Shown here one piece after another: positions 26,875 through 37,603 of a DNA stretch of 39,609 bases. The stretch is from NCBI GenBank assembly GCA_902616595.1, contig CACMTJ010000011.1, positions 1 through 39,609 on the forward strand, in the 5' to 3' direction. Within the stretch, counting starts at the first letter, position 1. The number at the start of each line of letters is the position of its first letter. Both the position numbers and the translations under genes were made by a program. The DNA comes from an uncultured Prochlorococcus sp. GTDB taxonomy: Bacteria; Cyanobacteriota; Cyanobacteriia; PCC-6307; Cyanobiaceae. Under the pieces are notes generated by a model, which saw only the letters and a list, made by a program, of their open reading frames with translations, made no database searches and was not told where the DNA came from.

Positions 26875-27783
26875 TTATTGGCTTCTTAATTGAGCAACTC
26901 TTAATTTTCCACTTCTAGCTCTTCTATTTAGTTCGATTTCTTGTTCGGAAGGAGTAATTGGTTTTTTTGTCAGGTTTTTTAGTCTTTGGTCATTTTTAAA
27001 AGCATTTTTAACTAACCTATCTTCGAGGGAATGAAAACTAATAATAGAAATAATTCCGCCCGTCAAAAGCCATTCGGGAACAACTTGCAAAAATTTTTCT
27101 AATACTTCAATTTCTTTATTAACAGCAATTCTTAGTGCTTGAAATGTTCTTGTTGCTGGGTGTATTTTTTTATATCTTTGTTTTGGTGGGAAGCAGCCTG
27201 CAATAGAATAAGCTAACTGTTTTGTCCCAGAATATTTACCATTTTCCTTCAAATCCATTTTTATTTTCCTAGCAATCTTTCTTGATAATCTTTCATCTCC
27301 ATATTTATAAATCAGGTTAGCTAGATCTTTTTCATTTAAAGCCTCAATTAATTTCTCTGCATCAACCTCAAGAAAAGGATTCATGCGCATATCAAGTGGA
27401 CCATCTTTTTGGAAACTAAATCCTCTTTTAGGGTCATCAATTTGGTTACTGTTGACTCCAAGATCTGCAATCACAAAAGAAACTTTTTCTTTCGGTACAA
27501 AATCCGCAAAATTTGAAGCCCTTATATCAATCCTATTTTTAAATTCATCAAGCTTTTTTGATGCAGATTTTCTCGCGAATGGATCTTGATCAAGTCCAAT
27601 TATATTTAAATCCGAATATTTTCTCAATAAATGATAAGAGTGACCCCCTCCGCCTAAAGTTGCGTCTATTCCTTTAAGTTGATTGTTATGTATTAATGGG
27701 TAATGCTCTAATGAGGCCATAATCTCATCTGTCATAACTGATTTATGATTGAAAAAAGATGAATAAGATAGGTCAGTTTGCAT
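26875..27783 (-). CDS. rsmH: 16S rRNA (cytosine1402-N4)-methyltransferase
   Basis: Methylates C1402 in the ribosomal P site of 16S rRNA (old name MraW). The 302-residue protein has HKSVMTDEIM at the start and ATLGGGGHS (41-49) as SAM motif I. GLDQDPFA, FSFQKDGPLDMRMNP and the C-terminal SFHSLEDRLVKNAFK are all hallmark segments. In many bacteria it heads the mra/dcw cell-division cluster; here it stands alone, divergent from ndhH across only 38 bases, so the two promoters must overlap. Confidence 0.96.
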   Translation of the reverse strand: MQTDLSYSSFFNHKSVMTDEIMASLEHYPLIHNNQLKGIDATLGGGGHSYHLLRKYSDLNIIGLDQDPFARKSASKKLDEFKNRIDIRASNFADFVPKEKVSFVIADLGVNSNQIDDPKRGFSFQKDGPLDMRMNPFLEVDAEKLIEALNEKDLANLIYKYGDERLSRKIARKIKMDLKENGKYSGTKQLAYSIAGCFPPKQRYKKIHPATRTFQALRIAVNKEIEVLEKFLQVVPEWLLTGGIISIISFHSLEDRLVKNAFKNDQRLKNLTKKPITPSEQEIELNRRARSGKLRVAQLRSQ

Positions 27784-27821
27784 AACTTTCGACTAAGATT
27801 TATTTAGAAGTTAAATTTCGA

Positions 27822-29009
27822 ATGGCTCAGCTAGAGACTAGAACAGAACCAATGGTGGTCAATTTTGGCCCTCACCATCCATCAATGCATGGGGTTTTAA
27901 GGTTAGTTGTAACTCTTGATGGTGAGAATGTCATTGATTGTGAGCCGGTAATTGGATATTTACACAGAGGAATGGAAAAGATAGCCGAAAATAGGACAAA
28001 TGTAATGTATGTCCCTTATGTAAGCAGAATGGATTATGCAGCAGGAATGTTTTATGAAGCTATTGTAGTAAATGCTCCTGAAAGATTAGCGAATATTCCA
28101 GTTCCCAAAAGAGCAAGTTACATCAGAGTTCTTATGCTGGAACTTAATCGTATTGCAAATCATCTTTTATGGCTTGGTCCCTTTTTAGCAGACGTAGGAG
28201 CTCAAACTCCATTTTTCTATATTTTTAGAGAAAGAGAAATGATTTATGATCTTTGGGAAGCTGCTACTGGACAAAGGCTAATAAATAATAACTTCTTTAG
28301 GATTGGTGGTGTCGCATGTGATCTTCCATATGGATGGTTAGAAAAATGTATAGATTTTTGTGATTGGTTCGGTCCTAAGATAGATGAATACGAAAAATTA
28401 ATTACAAATAATCCAATTTTTAGAAAAAGAATTGAAGGTCTTGGAATAATACAAAGGGACCAGGCAATTAATTGGTCTTTATCTGGGCCAATGCTTAGAG
28501 CTTCTGGAGTTTCTTGGGATTTAAGGAAAGTCGATAGTTATGAATGCTACGACGATTTTGATTGGCAGATTGCTTCAGAAAAAGAAGGAGATTGTTATGC
28601 GAGATATCGAGTAAGAGTTCAAGAGATGAGACAATCACTAAGCATCATTCGTCAAGCCTGCAAAATGATTCCAGGAGGTCCAACAGAAAATTTAGAAGCT
28701 CAAAGAATGGCGACTGAAGATAAGAAAAGTGAAATATTTGGTATTGACTATCAATATGTAGCTAAGAAGGTTGCTCCAACTTTTAAAATTCCTAACGGAG
28801 AATTATATACAAGATTAGAGTCCGGCAAAGGAGAAATAGGTGTATTTATTCAAGGAAATAATGAAGTTACCCCATGGAGATTTAAAATCAGAGCAGCTGA
28901 TTTAAATAATCTTCAAATATTGCCTCATATTCTTAAGGGTGCCAAAATCGCTGATATTATGGCAATCCTTGGTTCAATAGATGTCATTATGGGATCTGTT
29001 GATAGATAA
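27822..29009 (+). CDS. ndhH: NAD(P)H-quinone oxidoreductase subunit H
   Basis: The 49-kDa peripheral-arm subunit (NuoD homologue) that forms most of the plastoquinone cavity together with NdhK. The 395-residue length is the norm. [20 protein letters not shown] holds the conserved quinone-site His, [14 protein letters not shown] follows, and RISGSM-type residues appear as [21 protein letters not shown] near the end. The C-terminal [12 protein letters not shown] is typical. It is separate from ndhJKC, as in other cyanobacteria, and is followed after 9 bases by the thioesterase gene, so the two share a transcript. Confidence 0.97.
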   Translation: MAQLETRTEPMVVNFGPHHPSMHGVLRLVVTLDGENVIDCEPVIGYLHRGMEKIAENRTNVMYVPYVSRMDYAAGMFYEAIVVNAPERLANIPVPKRASYIRVLMLELNRIANHLLWLGPFLADVGAQTPFFYIFREREMIYDLWEAATGQRLINNNFFRIGGVACDLPYGWLEKCIDFCDWFGPKIDEYEKLITNNPIFRKRIEGLGIIQRDQAINWSLSGPMLRASGVSWDLRKVDSYECYDDFDWQIASEKEGDCYARYRVRVQEMRQSLSIIRQACKMIPGGPTENLEAQRMATEDKKSEIFGIDYQYVAKKVAPTFKIPNGELYTRLESGKGEIGVFIQGNNEVTPWRFKIRAADLNNLQILPHILKGAKIADIMAILGSIDVIMGSVDR

Positions 29010-29018
29010 TTTCTTTAA

Positions 29019-29471
<453 letters not shown>

Positions 29472-29474
29472 TTA

Positions 29475-30677
29475 TTATTTTTTAAATTTATAGTTTATTT
29501 TTTCAGTAATTCTATTTTTGTTATTGACAATCCACTTTTCAGGCTTTTCATGTTTAGGCCAACTTTGAGAAAATTTTTTTAATAAATTTAAAGAAATTTC
29601 AATATTTTTATTATTTGTAAGTTCTCTAAATTCAACTATTACTTTAATTTTATTTCCCCATAATTTGTTAGATACTTTTGAAATATTGAATTTATTAATT
29701 GGGATATTTTCCTTCATAATGAAATCATTTAATCTAGATTCAATTACTTCAGGGAAAACGATTTCCCCTCCTGAATTAAAGGCATTATCACTTCTTCCAA
29801 CAAAGTTTAAATAGAAAGAATTATTGATTTGATAAATTTCACCTAAATCACCTGTTTGCCACCACCCATTTTTATTTTTGAAATTTTCAGTTTTTGAAGA
29901 GTCTATTATTTCGATTCCAATTCTGGCTGATTTTATCTCGATTAATCCTTGTGCGTTAATTCTTATTTTTGTATCAGGTAGTATTTCTCCAACATTTTTA
30001 AAACCCATTAAGAATTCTTTTGGTTTTAAACTCGTAACCATTGCTGCTGTTTCAGTTGTGCCGTAACAAGGTGCTAATTTTATTTTTTCTTTTATACATT
30101 GTTCTGCAGTTTCGTCTGAAATTGAAGCTCCACCTACCCAAATTAGATCAAAAATTTTTAGCCAACTAATTCCATCTTTTTGAGCTAAAAGTCTTTGTAA
30201 TTGTGTAGGTACTAATGACGTAATCAAGTGTTTTTTGGTTTTTTTAAATTTAATTGTAAAAAGTAAAAGTTCGCGAGTTTTTTTTATCAAATTCGGAGAA
30301 ATATTAATACAATCACATCCCCATGTTTGACTTCTAAAAATTGGCATTAATCCACTTATATGGTTCAGGGGTAAAGTATTTAAAATTAAGCAGTTTTGCA
30401 ATTCAAATCCTTGCTCTATTAGCCATTGACCTGATGAAGCTGCCGATAATTTAAGATTATCTAAGTGGTGAAAACATTGTCTCGGTTTTCCAGAACTCCC
30501 ACTACTGTTTAAGATAATTGCTGGCCCATTTTCAGTAATTGAATCTAATACATCTTTGTCTTGATAAAATTTGTTTTTTACATAAATAATTTTATTCTCT
30601 CTAATTTTTTCAATAATTTTCTCTACAGATTGAGTTTCGTTATTTTCAACTTCAATAGTATAAATTTTATTTTTCAT
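29475..30677 (-). CDS. menE: o-succinylbenzoate-CoA ligase
   Basis: Activates o-succinylbenzoate to its CoA ester for phylloquinone, via an acyl-adenylate. It is a short ANL-family enzyme of 400 residues. The phosphate loop is SSGSSGKP; YGTTETAAM is the A5 motif; WWQTGDLGEI and VGRSDNAFNSGGEIVFPEVIE form the hinge and A8. The C-terminal NRITEKINYK carries the adenylation Lys. I use the ATG at 30677, whose ATGA overlap with the menC stop gives coupling; an ATG at 30689 would add four residues. The N-terminal domain is shorter than in full acyl-CoA synthetases, as usual for MenE of this lineage. Confidence 0.92.
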   Translation of the reverse strand: MKNKIYTIEVENNETQSVEKIIEKIRENKIIYVKNKFYQDKDVLDSITENGPAIILNSSGSSGKPRQCFHHLDNLKLSAASSGQWLIEQGFELQNCLILNTLPLNHISGLMPIFRSQTWGCDCINISPNLIKKTRELLLFTIKFKKTKKHLITSLVPTQLQRLLAQKDGISWLKIFDLIWVGGASISDETAEQCIKEKIKLAPCYGTTETAAMVTSLKPKEFLMGFKNVGEILPDTKIRINAQGLIEIKSARIGIEIIDSSKTENFKNKNGWWQTGDLGEIYQINNSFYLNFVGRSDNAFNSGGEIVFPEVIESRLNDFIMKENIPINKFNISKVSNKLWGNKIKVIVEFRELTNNKNIEISLNLLKKFSQSWPKHEKPEKWIVNNKNRITEKINYKFKK

Positions 30678-31639
30678 AGTTGATCCCATATCTTTTTTGC
30701 GTCATTTAAAAATAGAAACGAATTAGGGAATTTATTCATTGCTAAACCAGGAACTTTTGGAGTTGGTCCTTGTAATTGTAGAGACGATAAATGATAAAGC
30801 CATCTCTTCCCTATAGCAGTTTCAAATGACGTACTTATAGATATTAAAGCTTTTTTATTTTCTAATTCTCTTAAAAGCTTAACTGGATTATTTTCTTGAG
30901 ATGGCCTTCTAATTTGCCAACCTTTCCACTCATCAATCAAATATGGAAATTTTAAAAGTGATTCGTCTAAGGCTATAGGGATTTTTTTGTTGAGTTCTGT
31001 CAGTCCATCAATATCATCAACACAGAGAGGTTGTTCTAACCAATCTACATTTTTGTTATCCTTCAAAATATCAGCCCATCTATTAGCTATCTCTCTTCCC
31101 CAAGAACCATTAGCATCTATTCTTAACTTAATATTATTGCCAATTTGGCTTAAAATTTCTTCTAAACTTGCTTCTTCCTCATGATTATTTTTTAATGCTA
31201 CTTTCCATTTTATGGTTAATGATTTTCCAATATCAGATTGTCTTTTTTTAATTTCGTTTAGATCTGAAACTATATTTTCATGATTTAACAATATGGCTGT
31301 TTTATCAATTTCATCAAAGTAGTAGTTTTCTTTAAAAATTATTTTTCCATTTATTTCGGCTAATGCAGAATTTATTGCAGATTGAATGCATGGGTGAAAA
31401 ATATTTATTTGCTCAGCTAAATTTAATAATCCTACATTCGAAGGGATCATATCTAATTGTTTCGCACACTTTTTTAAGTCTTCTTTATGAAGTGGTGAAA
31501 CTTCTCCAAACCCAATTTTTTTCTCATTACTTGTTAATTTAATTATCCAACCCGATTTTTTATAGTAAGTGGTTTTAGAATTTTCTAATTTGGTAGATAA
31601 CTTAAAGCTATAAGATTTTTTTTCAAATATTAAGTTCAT
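30674..31639 (-). CDS. menC: o-succinylbenzoate synthase
   Basis: An enolase-superfamily enzyme that dehydrates SHCHC to o-succinylbenzoate. It is 321 residues long. The catalytic Lys pair lies in TIKWKVAL; the metal-binding acids are in RIDANGSW (Asp), WLEQPL (Glu) and ALDESLL (Asp), and the far-side Lys/Ser region is ISTSFETAIGKRW. The start overlaps the menA stop by an ATGA, and the end overlaps menE the same way, so menA-menC-menE form one coupled unit. The protein is divergent from homologues in other phyla, as is common for MenC. Confidence 0.92.
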   Translation of the reverse strand: MNLIFEKKSYSFKLSTKLENSKTTYYKKSGWIIKLTSNEKKIGFGEVSPLHKEDLKKCAKQLDMIPSNVGLLNLAEQINIFHPCIQSAINSALAEINGKIIFKENYYFDEIDKTAILLNHENIVSDLNEIKKRQSDIGKSLTIKWKVALKNNHEEEASLEEILSQIGNNIKLRIDANGSWGREIANRWADILKDNKNVDWLEQPLCVDDIDGLTELNKKIPIALDESLLKFPYLIDEWKGWQIRRPSQENNPVKLLRELENKKALISISTSFETAIGKRWLYHLSSLQLQGPTPKVPGLAMNKFPNSFLFLNDAKKIWDQL

Positions 31640-32553
31640 TTATTAAGCAAGTAATTAAATATTAATCCTGTGATTAAGCCAACTCCATTAAGAGTTTGAA
31701 ATTTTATTGCAATAAATTTACAATTTTTTATCGCACTAGGGTTTTTATATGAAGACCTTAATAAATTTATAAGTCTTATTGCTTGAGGAAAACTAATCAA
31801 AAAAAGGATACAAAAGACTGGAATAAATCCATTAACTATAGTTAATAGTTGAAAAATATATATTGTAAAAATTATCCAAGGCACAAATTGAGAACCTTTT
31901 TTTGCCCCTAAGCGAACTAAAGGTGAATTTTTTCCATGCTTTTTATCTTCAGAAATTTGATGAAAATGAGAACAAAATAATACAAGAGTTGTTGCCAAGG
32001 AAGGTCCAGAACCAAGTAATAAAGAAACTTTCCAGGGAATATCTTTAAAGAAAATATTAGATGGATTTAACGCAATTAAGACTGCAGAGTAAGCAAAAGG
32101 TCCAAATGCAAGCCAGCATAATGGTTCTCCTAAACCTTGATAGCCAAATCTAAAAGGAGGACCTTGATATAAATATCCTAAGAAGCAGCAAGCTGCCACC
32201 AAAATCAAAATGTTTATACTTGTTGATACTGAAATAATTGAAATTATTAATAAACCAATAACTAAAGATGAATATGCAATAAATGAAATTATTTTTTTAT
32301 TTTTTACAAGATTTACAATTGAATGGAATTTAAATTCATCGATTCCTGTTTCTGAGTCGAATAAATCATTAGTTAGATTTTCCCAAAGTAATATCAAAAT
32401 TGCAGCTAAAGTAAATGAAATCAAATTATAAATTTTTACCTTTTCATATTGATTGAGTAAATAAGCCCCTGTTATTAAAACTGGAAGTATGGCAACAGAA
32501 TAAAGAGGCCATTTTATTGCTTGTTTCCATAATTTTTTTTTATCTTCGTCCAT
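31636..32553 (-). CDS. menA: 1,4-dihydroxy-2-naphthoate phytyltransferase
   Basis: A UbiA-family membrane prenyltransferase that attaches the phytyl tail to DHNA, giving the precursor of phylloquinone, the A1 electron carrier of photosystem I. About nine hydrophobic spans are seen in 305 residues. The first Asp motif is NDLFDSETGID and the second is HQISEDKKHGKNS, both binding Mg-diphosphate. GYLYQGPPFRFGYQGLGEP is diagnostic of MenA. I use the ATG at 32553; a GTG at 32568 would add five residues. It is first in menA-C-E and diverges from menF across about 100 bases. Confidence 0.93.
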   Translation of the reverse strand: MDEDKKKLWKQAIKWPLYSVAILPVLITGAYLLNQYEKVKIYNLISFTLAAILILLWENLTNDLFDSETGIDEFKFHSIVNLVKNKKIISFIAYSSLVIGLLIISIISVSTSINILILVAACCFLGYLYQGPPFRFGYQGLGEPLCWLAFGPFAYSAVLIALNPSNIFFKDIPWKVSLLLGSGPSLATTLVLFCSHFHQISEDKKHGKNSPLVRLGAKKGSQFVPWIIFTIYIFQLLTIVNGFIPVFCILFLISFPQAIRLINLLRSSYKNPSAIKNCKFIAIKFQTLNGVGLITGLIFNYLLNK

Positions 32554-32585
32554 TTTTAAATAACACACAAAATTAGATAATTTTT

Positions 32586-32614
32586 AAATGTAGTTTATAA
32601 ATTGAGTTACATTT
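32586..32614. promoter_or_regulatory. inverted repeat in the menA-menF divergent spacer
   Basis: AAATGTA (32586-32592) and TACATTT (32608-32614) are perfect 7-base inverted arms around a 15-base AT-rich centre. The site lies between the two divergent phylloquinone units and could serve as a shared operator. In such AT-rich DNA chance repeats are common, so the evidence is weak. Confidence 0.3.
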
Positions 32615-32654
32615 TTTACTTTATTGCATGATTTTTAGTTATTTTCAATAAGTA

Positions 32655-34067
32655 ATGAAAAATGATTTAAACTTAACAGATTTTCTAAAAGATGTATTTT
32701 CCTCTTTCGATAAGAAAGTTGAAAATTCTGGATTAGTAAGTATTTGTGTTGAGATTCCTTGTATTGATTTATTTCAAGTTTATGAATTGTTAATAAATAA
32801 ATATCCGTTTTCTTCATTTTGGGAGGAATCTGATGGCATTTCATATATAGCCATCGAGAAGTGTAAATATGTTACTTTGGATGGTCCAAAAAGATTTGAG
32901 GTAGCAAAAGAATTTAATTCTGAAAATTTTAAAAATTTAATTAACTTAACTAATGAATCGCATAATTCTGCACTTTCAAAAATAATTTATTTATTTTCTT
33001 TCTCTGAAAATTTGAATAATAAGAATTTACCTTCAGATATCCCTAGCTTGGAAGCCATCTTGCCAAAAATATTAATTACTAAAAGTGATAAGAATTGCTG
33101 GTTACGAATCAATGGTCATGTTGAAGGTAAATCATCATTAAGAACATTAATTGAAGAAATATGGACAATTAGAAATCAAGTTATTAATTCTGGCTCAGAA
33201 TTAATAAAATCATCTGGCTTAAAAACTAGTTTTTATTCCCCTTTTATTGATGATTTCTCATGCTCCTTAGAAACTTCTAAAACAGATATGAAAAAAGTAA
33301 TAAATAGAGGAATTCAATTAGTAGAGAAAGGTATCCTAGAAAAGATAGTTTTAGCAAATAGGATTACAATAAAACTTAAAAATAAATTAGATTTATTAGA
33401 AATTTTAAAAAGATTTAAAGAGAAGCAACCAAATACATGTAGATACGTTTGGAAAAGAAATAGTAAGGATATTTTGTTTGGAGCATCTCCAGAAAAATTA
33501 TTTTCTTTTTCTAAACCTAATTTAACTTTAGAGGCTCTTGCTGGAACTATCTCTACTAATTCAAATTTTAAGAAATTTTTAAGAAGTACTAAAGACTTAA
33601 AGGAACATAATTACGTAATACAGTATTTGATTAAATCTTTAGAAGTTTCAAAAATAACAAACTTTAAAAAAAGTGATATCAAGGTAAATTCATTTGGAGA
33701 TATTTCTCATTTGCAAACACTTATTTTCTCTAAAGTTGAAAATATTTGTCCTTTTGAATTGCTGAAAAACCTACATCCATCTCCTGCTGTTTGTGGATAC
33801 CCAAAAAATGCAGCATTGGATTGGATAAACACTCTTGAGTCTTTTCCTAGAGGAAATTATGCTTCTCCAATGGGTTGGGTTGATTCATCAGGAAATGCTT
33901 CATTTCTTTTAGCAATAAGAGGCGCAAGATGTATTGAAGAAAATATTGAATTTACTGCAGGTTCAGGTATAGTTTCAGGCTCCGTTTTAGAGAAAGAAAT
34001 AGATGAGATTAAATTAAAATTTGAATCTATAGTAAAACAGATATTTTGCGCTAATAATCCTAGATAA
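32655..34067 (+). CDS. menF: isochorismate synthase
   Basis: Converts chorismate to isochorismate, the first step to phylloquinone. It is a chorismate-binding-fold protein of 470 residues. Key segments are [11 protein letters not shown] (the Lys that activates water), [47 protein letters not shown] and [14 protein letters not shown], followed by the ending Gly-rich GSGIVSGS. The N-terminal 150 residues are poorly conserved, as expected. Context with menA-C-E decides for isochorismate synthase over anthranilate or salicylate synthase. Its 3' end overlaps gshB by 8 bases, convergently. Confidence 0.93.
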   Translation: MKNDLNLTDFLKDVFSSFDKKVENSGLVSICVEIPCIDLFQVYELLINKYPFSSFWEESDGISYIAIEKCKYVTLDGPKRFEVAKEFNSENFKNLINLTNESHNSALSKIIYLFSFSENLNNKNLPSDIPSLEAILPKILITKSDKNCWLRINGHVEGKSSLRTLIEEIWTIRNQVINSGSELIKSSGLKTSFYSPFIDDFSCSLETSKTDMKKVINRGIQLVEKGILEKIVLANRITIKLKNKLDLLEILKRFKEKQPNTCRYVWKRNSKDILFGASPEKLFSFSKPNLTLEALAGTISTNSNFKKFLRSTKDLKEHNYVIQYLIKSLEVSKITNFKKSDIKVNSFGDISHLQTLIFSKVENICPFELLKNLHPSPAVCGYPKNAALDWINTLESFPRGNYASPMGWVDSSGNASFLLAIRGARCIEENIEFTAGSGIVSGSVLEKEIDEIKLKFESIVKQIFCANNPR

Positions 34068-34983
34068 TTTCTACTAATTTTTCAATAACTTCCGCTGAAA
34101 CATTCTTATTCGATAAATTTTCTATTTCTCTTAAACCTGTTGGACTGGTTACATTAATCTCGCTAAGCATTCCATTTATTACATCAATACCCACAAAAAA
34201 TAAACCTTCATCTTTGAAGTGTTGAGATAATTCTGAGCAGATACTTTTTTCTTTTTCTGTTAATAATGTGGGTTCAGCCTTCCCTCCCATCGCTAAATTA
34301 CTCCTAAAATCGCCTCCTTGAGGAATCCTATTTATAGATCCAATTGCTTCTCCGTTTACGATAATTATTCTTTTATCACCCTCTATGACTTCAGGAATAA
34401 ATTTTTGCATCATAACGGGTAATTCTTCTTGAGAAGTGATTAATTCAATGATTGATTTCATTCCTGGAGAATTTTTATTTATCCTTATAACACCTTGACC
34501 ACCTTTTCCTCCAAGAGGTTTTATGACTACTTCATTATTTATATTTGCAAAATTAATAAGGTCTTTTACCTTACTCGCAACTATTGTAGGTGCCATTAAG
34601 TGGCTGTATCTTAAAGCGCCTAGCTTTTCATTCCATGCTCTTAACGATGAGGGTTTGTTAATTACTTTTACTCCTTTTCTTTCTGCAACTTCTAAAAGAT
34701 GGGTTGCATATAAATAAGCCTCATTTACAGGGGGATCTTTTCTCATCCAAATGCAATTAAATTCGGCGAGAGGTATGCAATCATTCTCTTTGAAAGAAAT
34801 CCAAGGATTTACTTCAACTTTTACGGAAGATGCCCATACTTCATCACCTCTAGCTTCAAGGTCTTGAGGCGTACAACTCCAGATTTCAATATTTTTTTTT
34901 GATGATGCTTGCATTAAAGCAGCAGTTGAATCTTTTAAGGGATTTATATTTTTAATTGGATCAATTACGAATAGAAATTTCAT
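34060..34983 (-). CDS. gshB: glutathione synthetase
   Basis: An ATP-grasp ligase joining gamma-glutamylcysteine and glycine. The 307-residue length is typical of bacterial Gsh[23 protein letters not shown] is the classical N-terminus; [20 protein letters not shown] binds substrate; [13 protein letters not shown] is the Gly-rich ATP loop; and [34 protein letters not shown] is the catalytic core. [13 protein letters not shown] ends the active site. It overlaps the preceding glutaredoxin gene by 4 bases (ATGA), so glutathione and its partner protein are made together. Confidence 0.96.
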   Translation of the reverse strand: MKFLFVIDPIKNINPLKDSTAALMQASSKKNIEIWSCTPQDLEARGDEVWASSVKVEVNPWISFKENDCIPLAEFNCIWMRKDPPVNEAYLYATHLLEVAERKGVKVINKPSSLRAWNEKLGALRYSHLMAPTIVASKVKDLINFANINNEVVIKPLGGKGGQGVIRINKNSPGMKSIIELITSQEELPVMMQKFIPEVIEGDKRIIIVNGEAIGSINRIPQGGDFRSNLAMGGKAEPTLLTEKEKSICSELSQHFKDEGLFFVGIDVINGMLSEINVTSPTGLREIENLSNKNVSAEVIEKLVEII

Positions 34984-35243
34984 AAGATCTTGTTTAATAA
35001 TGCTTCTAATTTATTTTCATTATCTAATGCGTAGAGATCATCGCAGCCTCCGATACCCTCATTATCTATAAATATTTGTGGTAATGTTCTTCTACCATCA
35101 GCTCTTTCAATCATCAATGCTCTGGCATCTTCGTCGCCATCTATTTTATATTCTGTAAAATTTACATTTTTTTTCTTGAGAAGTGATTTTGCTCGAATAC
35201 AGAATGGACAATATTGCCAAGTATAAATTTCAACTTTGGACAT
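34980..35243 (-). CDS. grxC: glutaredoxin (dithiol, CPFC)
   Basis: An 87-residue glutaredoxin of the GrxC/Grx3 type. The active site CPFC is at C12-C15, and the glutathione-binding [21 protein letters not shown] has the cis-Pro and the GGCDD loop. It reduces protein disulfides or glutathione mixed disulfides. Coupled with gshB by a 4-base overlap. It diverges from prfB across about 75 bases of AT-rich DNA. Confidence 0.95.
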   Translation of the reverse strand: MSKVEIYTWQYCPFCIRAKSLLKKKNVNFTEYKIDGDEDARALMIERADGRRTLPQIFIDNEGIGGCDDLYALDNENKLEALLNKIL

Positions 35244-35319
35244 TTTTTTAAAATAATACTTAGTTTATACTATTAAACAAAAGTGCTTGTTAGATTATAA
35301 ATAACGATTAAATTCTATT

Positions 35320-36442
35320 TTGATAGATATTACAGATTTCAAAAAAGATCTTTCGGAACTAACAGAGCGCCTGGGTAATGCTCAGGATTGTCTTTGACGT
35401 TCCAAGATTAAAAGCGAAAAAGAAAGAGTTAGAGCAAATTTCTGCTCAGCCTGAGTTTTGGGAAAATCAAGAAGAAGCTAAAAAGCAAATGTTAATCCTT
35501 GATGATGTCAAAGCACAACTCGAATTGTTAGATAAATGGAAAACTTTTATTTCTGATGCTAACGCCTCTATTGAGCTTTATTCCTTAGAACCTGAAGAGG
35601 AAATGATTTTAGAATCCCAGCTGGGATTAAAGAAATTAAGAGAGAATTTAGATAAATGGGAATTTGAAAGATTGTTATGTGGTGAATACGATAAGGAAGG
35701 AGCAGTAGTTTCTATCAACGCAGGTGCGGGTGGAACAGATGCGCAGGATTGGGTAGAGATATTATTAAGAATGTACTCAAGATGGGCCGATAATAATCGA
35801 ATGAGCCTTGTCATTAATGAATTATCTCAAGGAGAAGAAGCAGGCATTAAAAGTGTAACGTTCGAAATTGATGGAAAATATGCATACGGCTATCTTCAAC
35901 ATGAAAAAGGAACTCATAGATTAGTAAGAATTTCTCCTTTTAATGCCAATGGCAAAAGACAAACCAGCTTTGCTGGCGTAGAGGTTATGCCAAAATTAGA
36001 TGATAATATTTCACTTGATATACCTGAAAAAGATTTAGAAATTACAACGAGTAGATCCGGTGGAGCTGGCGGACAAAATGTTAATAAAGTAGAAACAGCA
36101 GTAAGGATTGTTCATTTACCTTCAGGGATTTCAGTAAGATGTACCCAAGAAAGATCTCAATTACAAAATAAAGAAAAAGCTATGTTACTTCTAAAGTCTA
36201 AACTATTAGTGATTGCTAAAGAACAACGAGCTGCAGAAGTCGCTGATATTAAAGGTGATATTGTGGAAGCTGCATGGGGCAATCAAATAAGAAATTATGT
36301 TTTCCATCCCTATCAAATGGTAAAAGATCTTAGGACTATGCAGGAGACTAACGAGTTAGATAGTGTTTTAGATGGTGGACTTGAACCATTTATTCATGAA
36401 TTATTACGGATGAATATTTCTTCTAACGAATCTATTGAATAA
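35320..36442 (+). CDS. prfB: peptide chain release factor 2, with +1 programmed frameshift
   Basis: Terminates translation at UGA and UAA. The gene is in two frames. The first, from a TTG at 35320, reads [18 protein letters not shown].. for 25 codons to CTT followed by an in-frame TGA (35395-35397). The second, from GAC at 35396, runs to 36442, so the product is about 373 residues. The slip site CTTTGAC equals the classic prfB site, with an AGGA (35384-35387) just upstream. The core has the stop-codon-reading RISPFN segment and the catalytic [13 protein letters not shown]. An ATG at 35378 in the second frame would lack the N-terminus and is not the real start. It heads a tight run with DUF3285, ybeY, dgkA, trpG. 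Confidence 0.94.
35384..35398 (+). promoter_or_regulatory. prfB programmed +1 frameshift site
   Basis: AGGA (35384-35387), then TTGT, then CTT-TGA-C (35392-35398). The SD-like AGGA lies close before the slippery CTT. When RF2 is scarce, the ribosome pauses at TGA and slips by one onto TTT, reading GAC next. The SD-like part is weaker than in E. coli, where it is AGGGGG. Confidence 0.88.
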
Positions 36443-36445
36443 CTA

Positions 36446-36628
36446 ATGGAAAATAAAAACGAAATTTTAGAAAAAAAAGTTTCTCCTCCAAGCTTTATAA
36501 AGCTTGCTATGAGAAATATGGTAAGGAAAGGATCAAAAAGTATTTCTCATTTTTCAATAACCTTTCTAGTTTTAATTGGGATATTAATACTAGTTGCAAC
36601 AATAGGTAAGCCCAATATTCCAGTTTAA
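36446..36628 (+). CDS. DUF3285 small membrane protein
   Basis: A 60-residue protein conserved in cyanobacteria and recognised as DUF3285. The N-terminal half is polar and basic with PPSFIKLAMRNMVRKGSKS (14-32), followed by one membrane span (36-54) and a short end GKPNIPV. It probably lies in the thylakoid or plasma membrane, with the basic side in the cytoplasm. Function is unknown. It sits 3 bases after prfB and 6 bases before ybeY, a conserved place in picocyanobacteria as far as I recall, and so is part of that transcript. Confidence 0.88.
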   Translation: MENKNEILEKKVSPPSFIKLAMRNMVRKGSKSISHFSITFLVLIGILILVATIGKPNIPV

Positions 36629-36634
36629 GAATGT

Positions 36635-37174
36635 ATGAAAGAAAAAATTTTTTCTGAAATAAATTTAGATTTGGTTTTTCAATGTAATGATTTTTCTCGA
36701 TTTTCAAATAAGTTAAAAGATACTAAAACTAATCTTATTTTTGAATCTATTTTTTGGGAGAAAGTTTTTTTATCTTGGATAAATACAATATTAAAAAAAG
36801 AGGATTATGAATTACCAAATTATATTTTTGAAAAAAAATCTTTTTCATTAGGCTTACAGATAATATCTAATCAAGAAATTGCTTCTTTGAATAAGAAATG
36901 GATGCAAAAAAATGGCCCAACTGATGTTCTATCTTTTCCAATTATTTCTGATGAATCTCTAAATAATTTAGATCATATAGAGTTGGGAGATATATTTATA
37001 TCATTAGAGATGGCACTTGAGCAATCTTATGAATATAAACATTCAATCTATATAGAGATGGTCTGGTTGGCTAGTCATGGATTTTTACATCTTTTGGGAT
37101 GGGAACATAATAATGAACATGATTTAGAAAATATGTTAAATTTCCAAGAATATTTAATTACTCGATTAGATTAA
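36635..37174 (+). CDS. ybeY: endoribonuclease YbeY
   Basis: A zinc-dependent single-strand RNase for 16S rRNA 3' maturation and ribosome quality control. It is 179 residues long. The signature [11 protein letters not shown] near residue 150 provides the three zinc His (HxxxHxxxxxH). [17 protein letters not shown] and LGDIFIS are conserved as well. The WEH in place of the usual YDH is a mild change. The poorly conserved N-terminal 50 residues are longer than in E. coli. Its place after prfB fits a translation-related unit. Confidence 0.94.
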   Translation: MKEKIFSEINLDLVFQCNDFSRFSNKLKDTKTNLIFESIFWEKVFLSWINTILKKEDYELPNYIFEKKSFSLGLQIISNQEIASLNKKWMQKNGPTDVLSFPIISDESLNNLDHIELGDIFISLEMALEQSYEYKHSIYIEMVWLASHGFLHLLGWEHNNEHDLENMLNFQEYLITRLD

Positions 37175-37180
37175 AAATCA

Positions 37181-37591
37181 ATGGAAAAAAAAATAAATTA
37201 TTTACAAAATAGAAAAGAATCATACAAAACTTCTAGTAATGTATTTCTAAGTTTTAAGTATGCTTTCAGTGGTATTAGTTACGTATTAAAAACTTCAAGA
37301 AATTTTAAAATTCAATTAATTTTTGCAGTTACAAGTTTAATAATTGGTTTTTTACTCAAAATTAGTCTAAGTAATTATGTTATTTTGATTGCGACAATAA
37401 TGTCTGTTTTAATATTAGAAATATTGAACACATCTATTGAATCAATCGTTGATTTAGTAGTGAAAAAAGATTTTAGTATTTTGGCTAAAATTTCAAAAGA
37501 TACTTCTGCAGGAGCAGTATTATTAGCTTCTATTAATTCTGTTATTATTGCTGTATATATCTTTGTTCCTAAAATAAAGTTGTTATTTTAA
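37181..37591 (+). CDS. dgkA: diacylglycerol/undecaprenol kinase
   Basis: A small integral-membrane kinase of the prokaryotic DgkA family, with about three spans in 136 residues. The family signature EILNTSIESIVDLV (about 86-99) carries the acidic residues for Mg-ATP, and KDTSAGAVLLASINS follows as the active-site helix. Gram-negative members phosphorylate diacylglycerol; Gram-positive-like ones phosphorylate undecaprenol, and the cyanobacterial branch is unproven. The N-terminal 27 residues are polar and extra to the fold. It lies between ybeY and trpG with gaps of 6 and 12 bases. Confidence 0.93.
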   Translation: MEKKINYLQNRKESYKTSSNVFLSFKYAFSGISYVLKTSRNFKIQLIFAVTSLIIGFLLKISLSNYVILIATIMSVLILEILNTSIESIVDLVVKKDFSILAKISKDTSAGAVLLASINSVIIAVYIFVPKIKLLF

Positions 37592-37603
37592 ACCCATATA
37601 AAT

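Noticed and set aside
32635..32844. 69-residue minus-strand frame over the start of menF
   Set aside because: It lies opposite conserved menF coding sequence, resembles no family, and is Lys/Ile/Leu-rich as expected from an antisense frame in AT-rich DNA.
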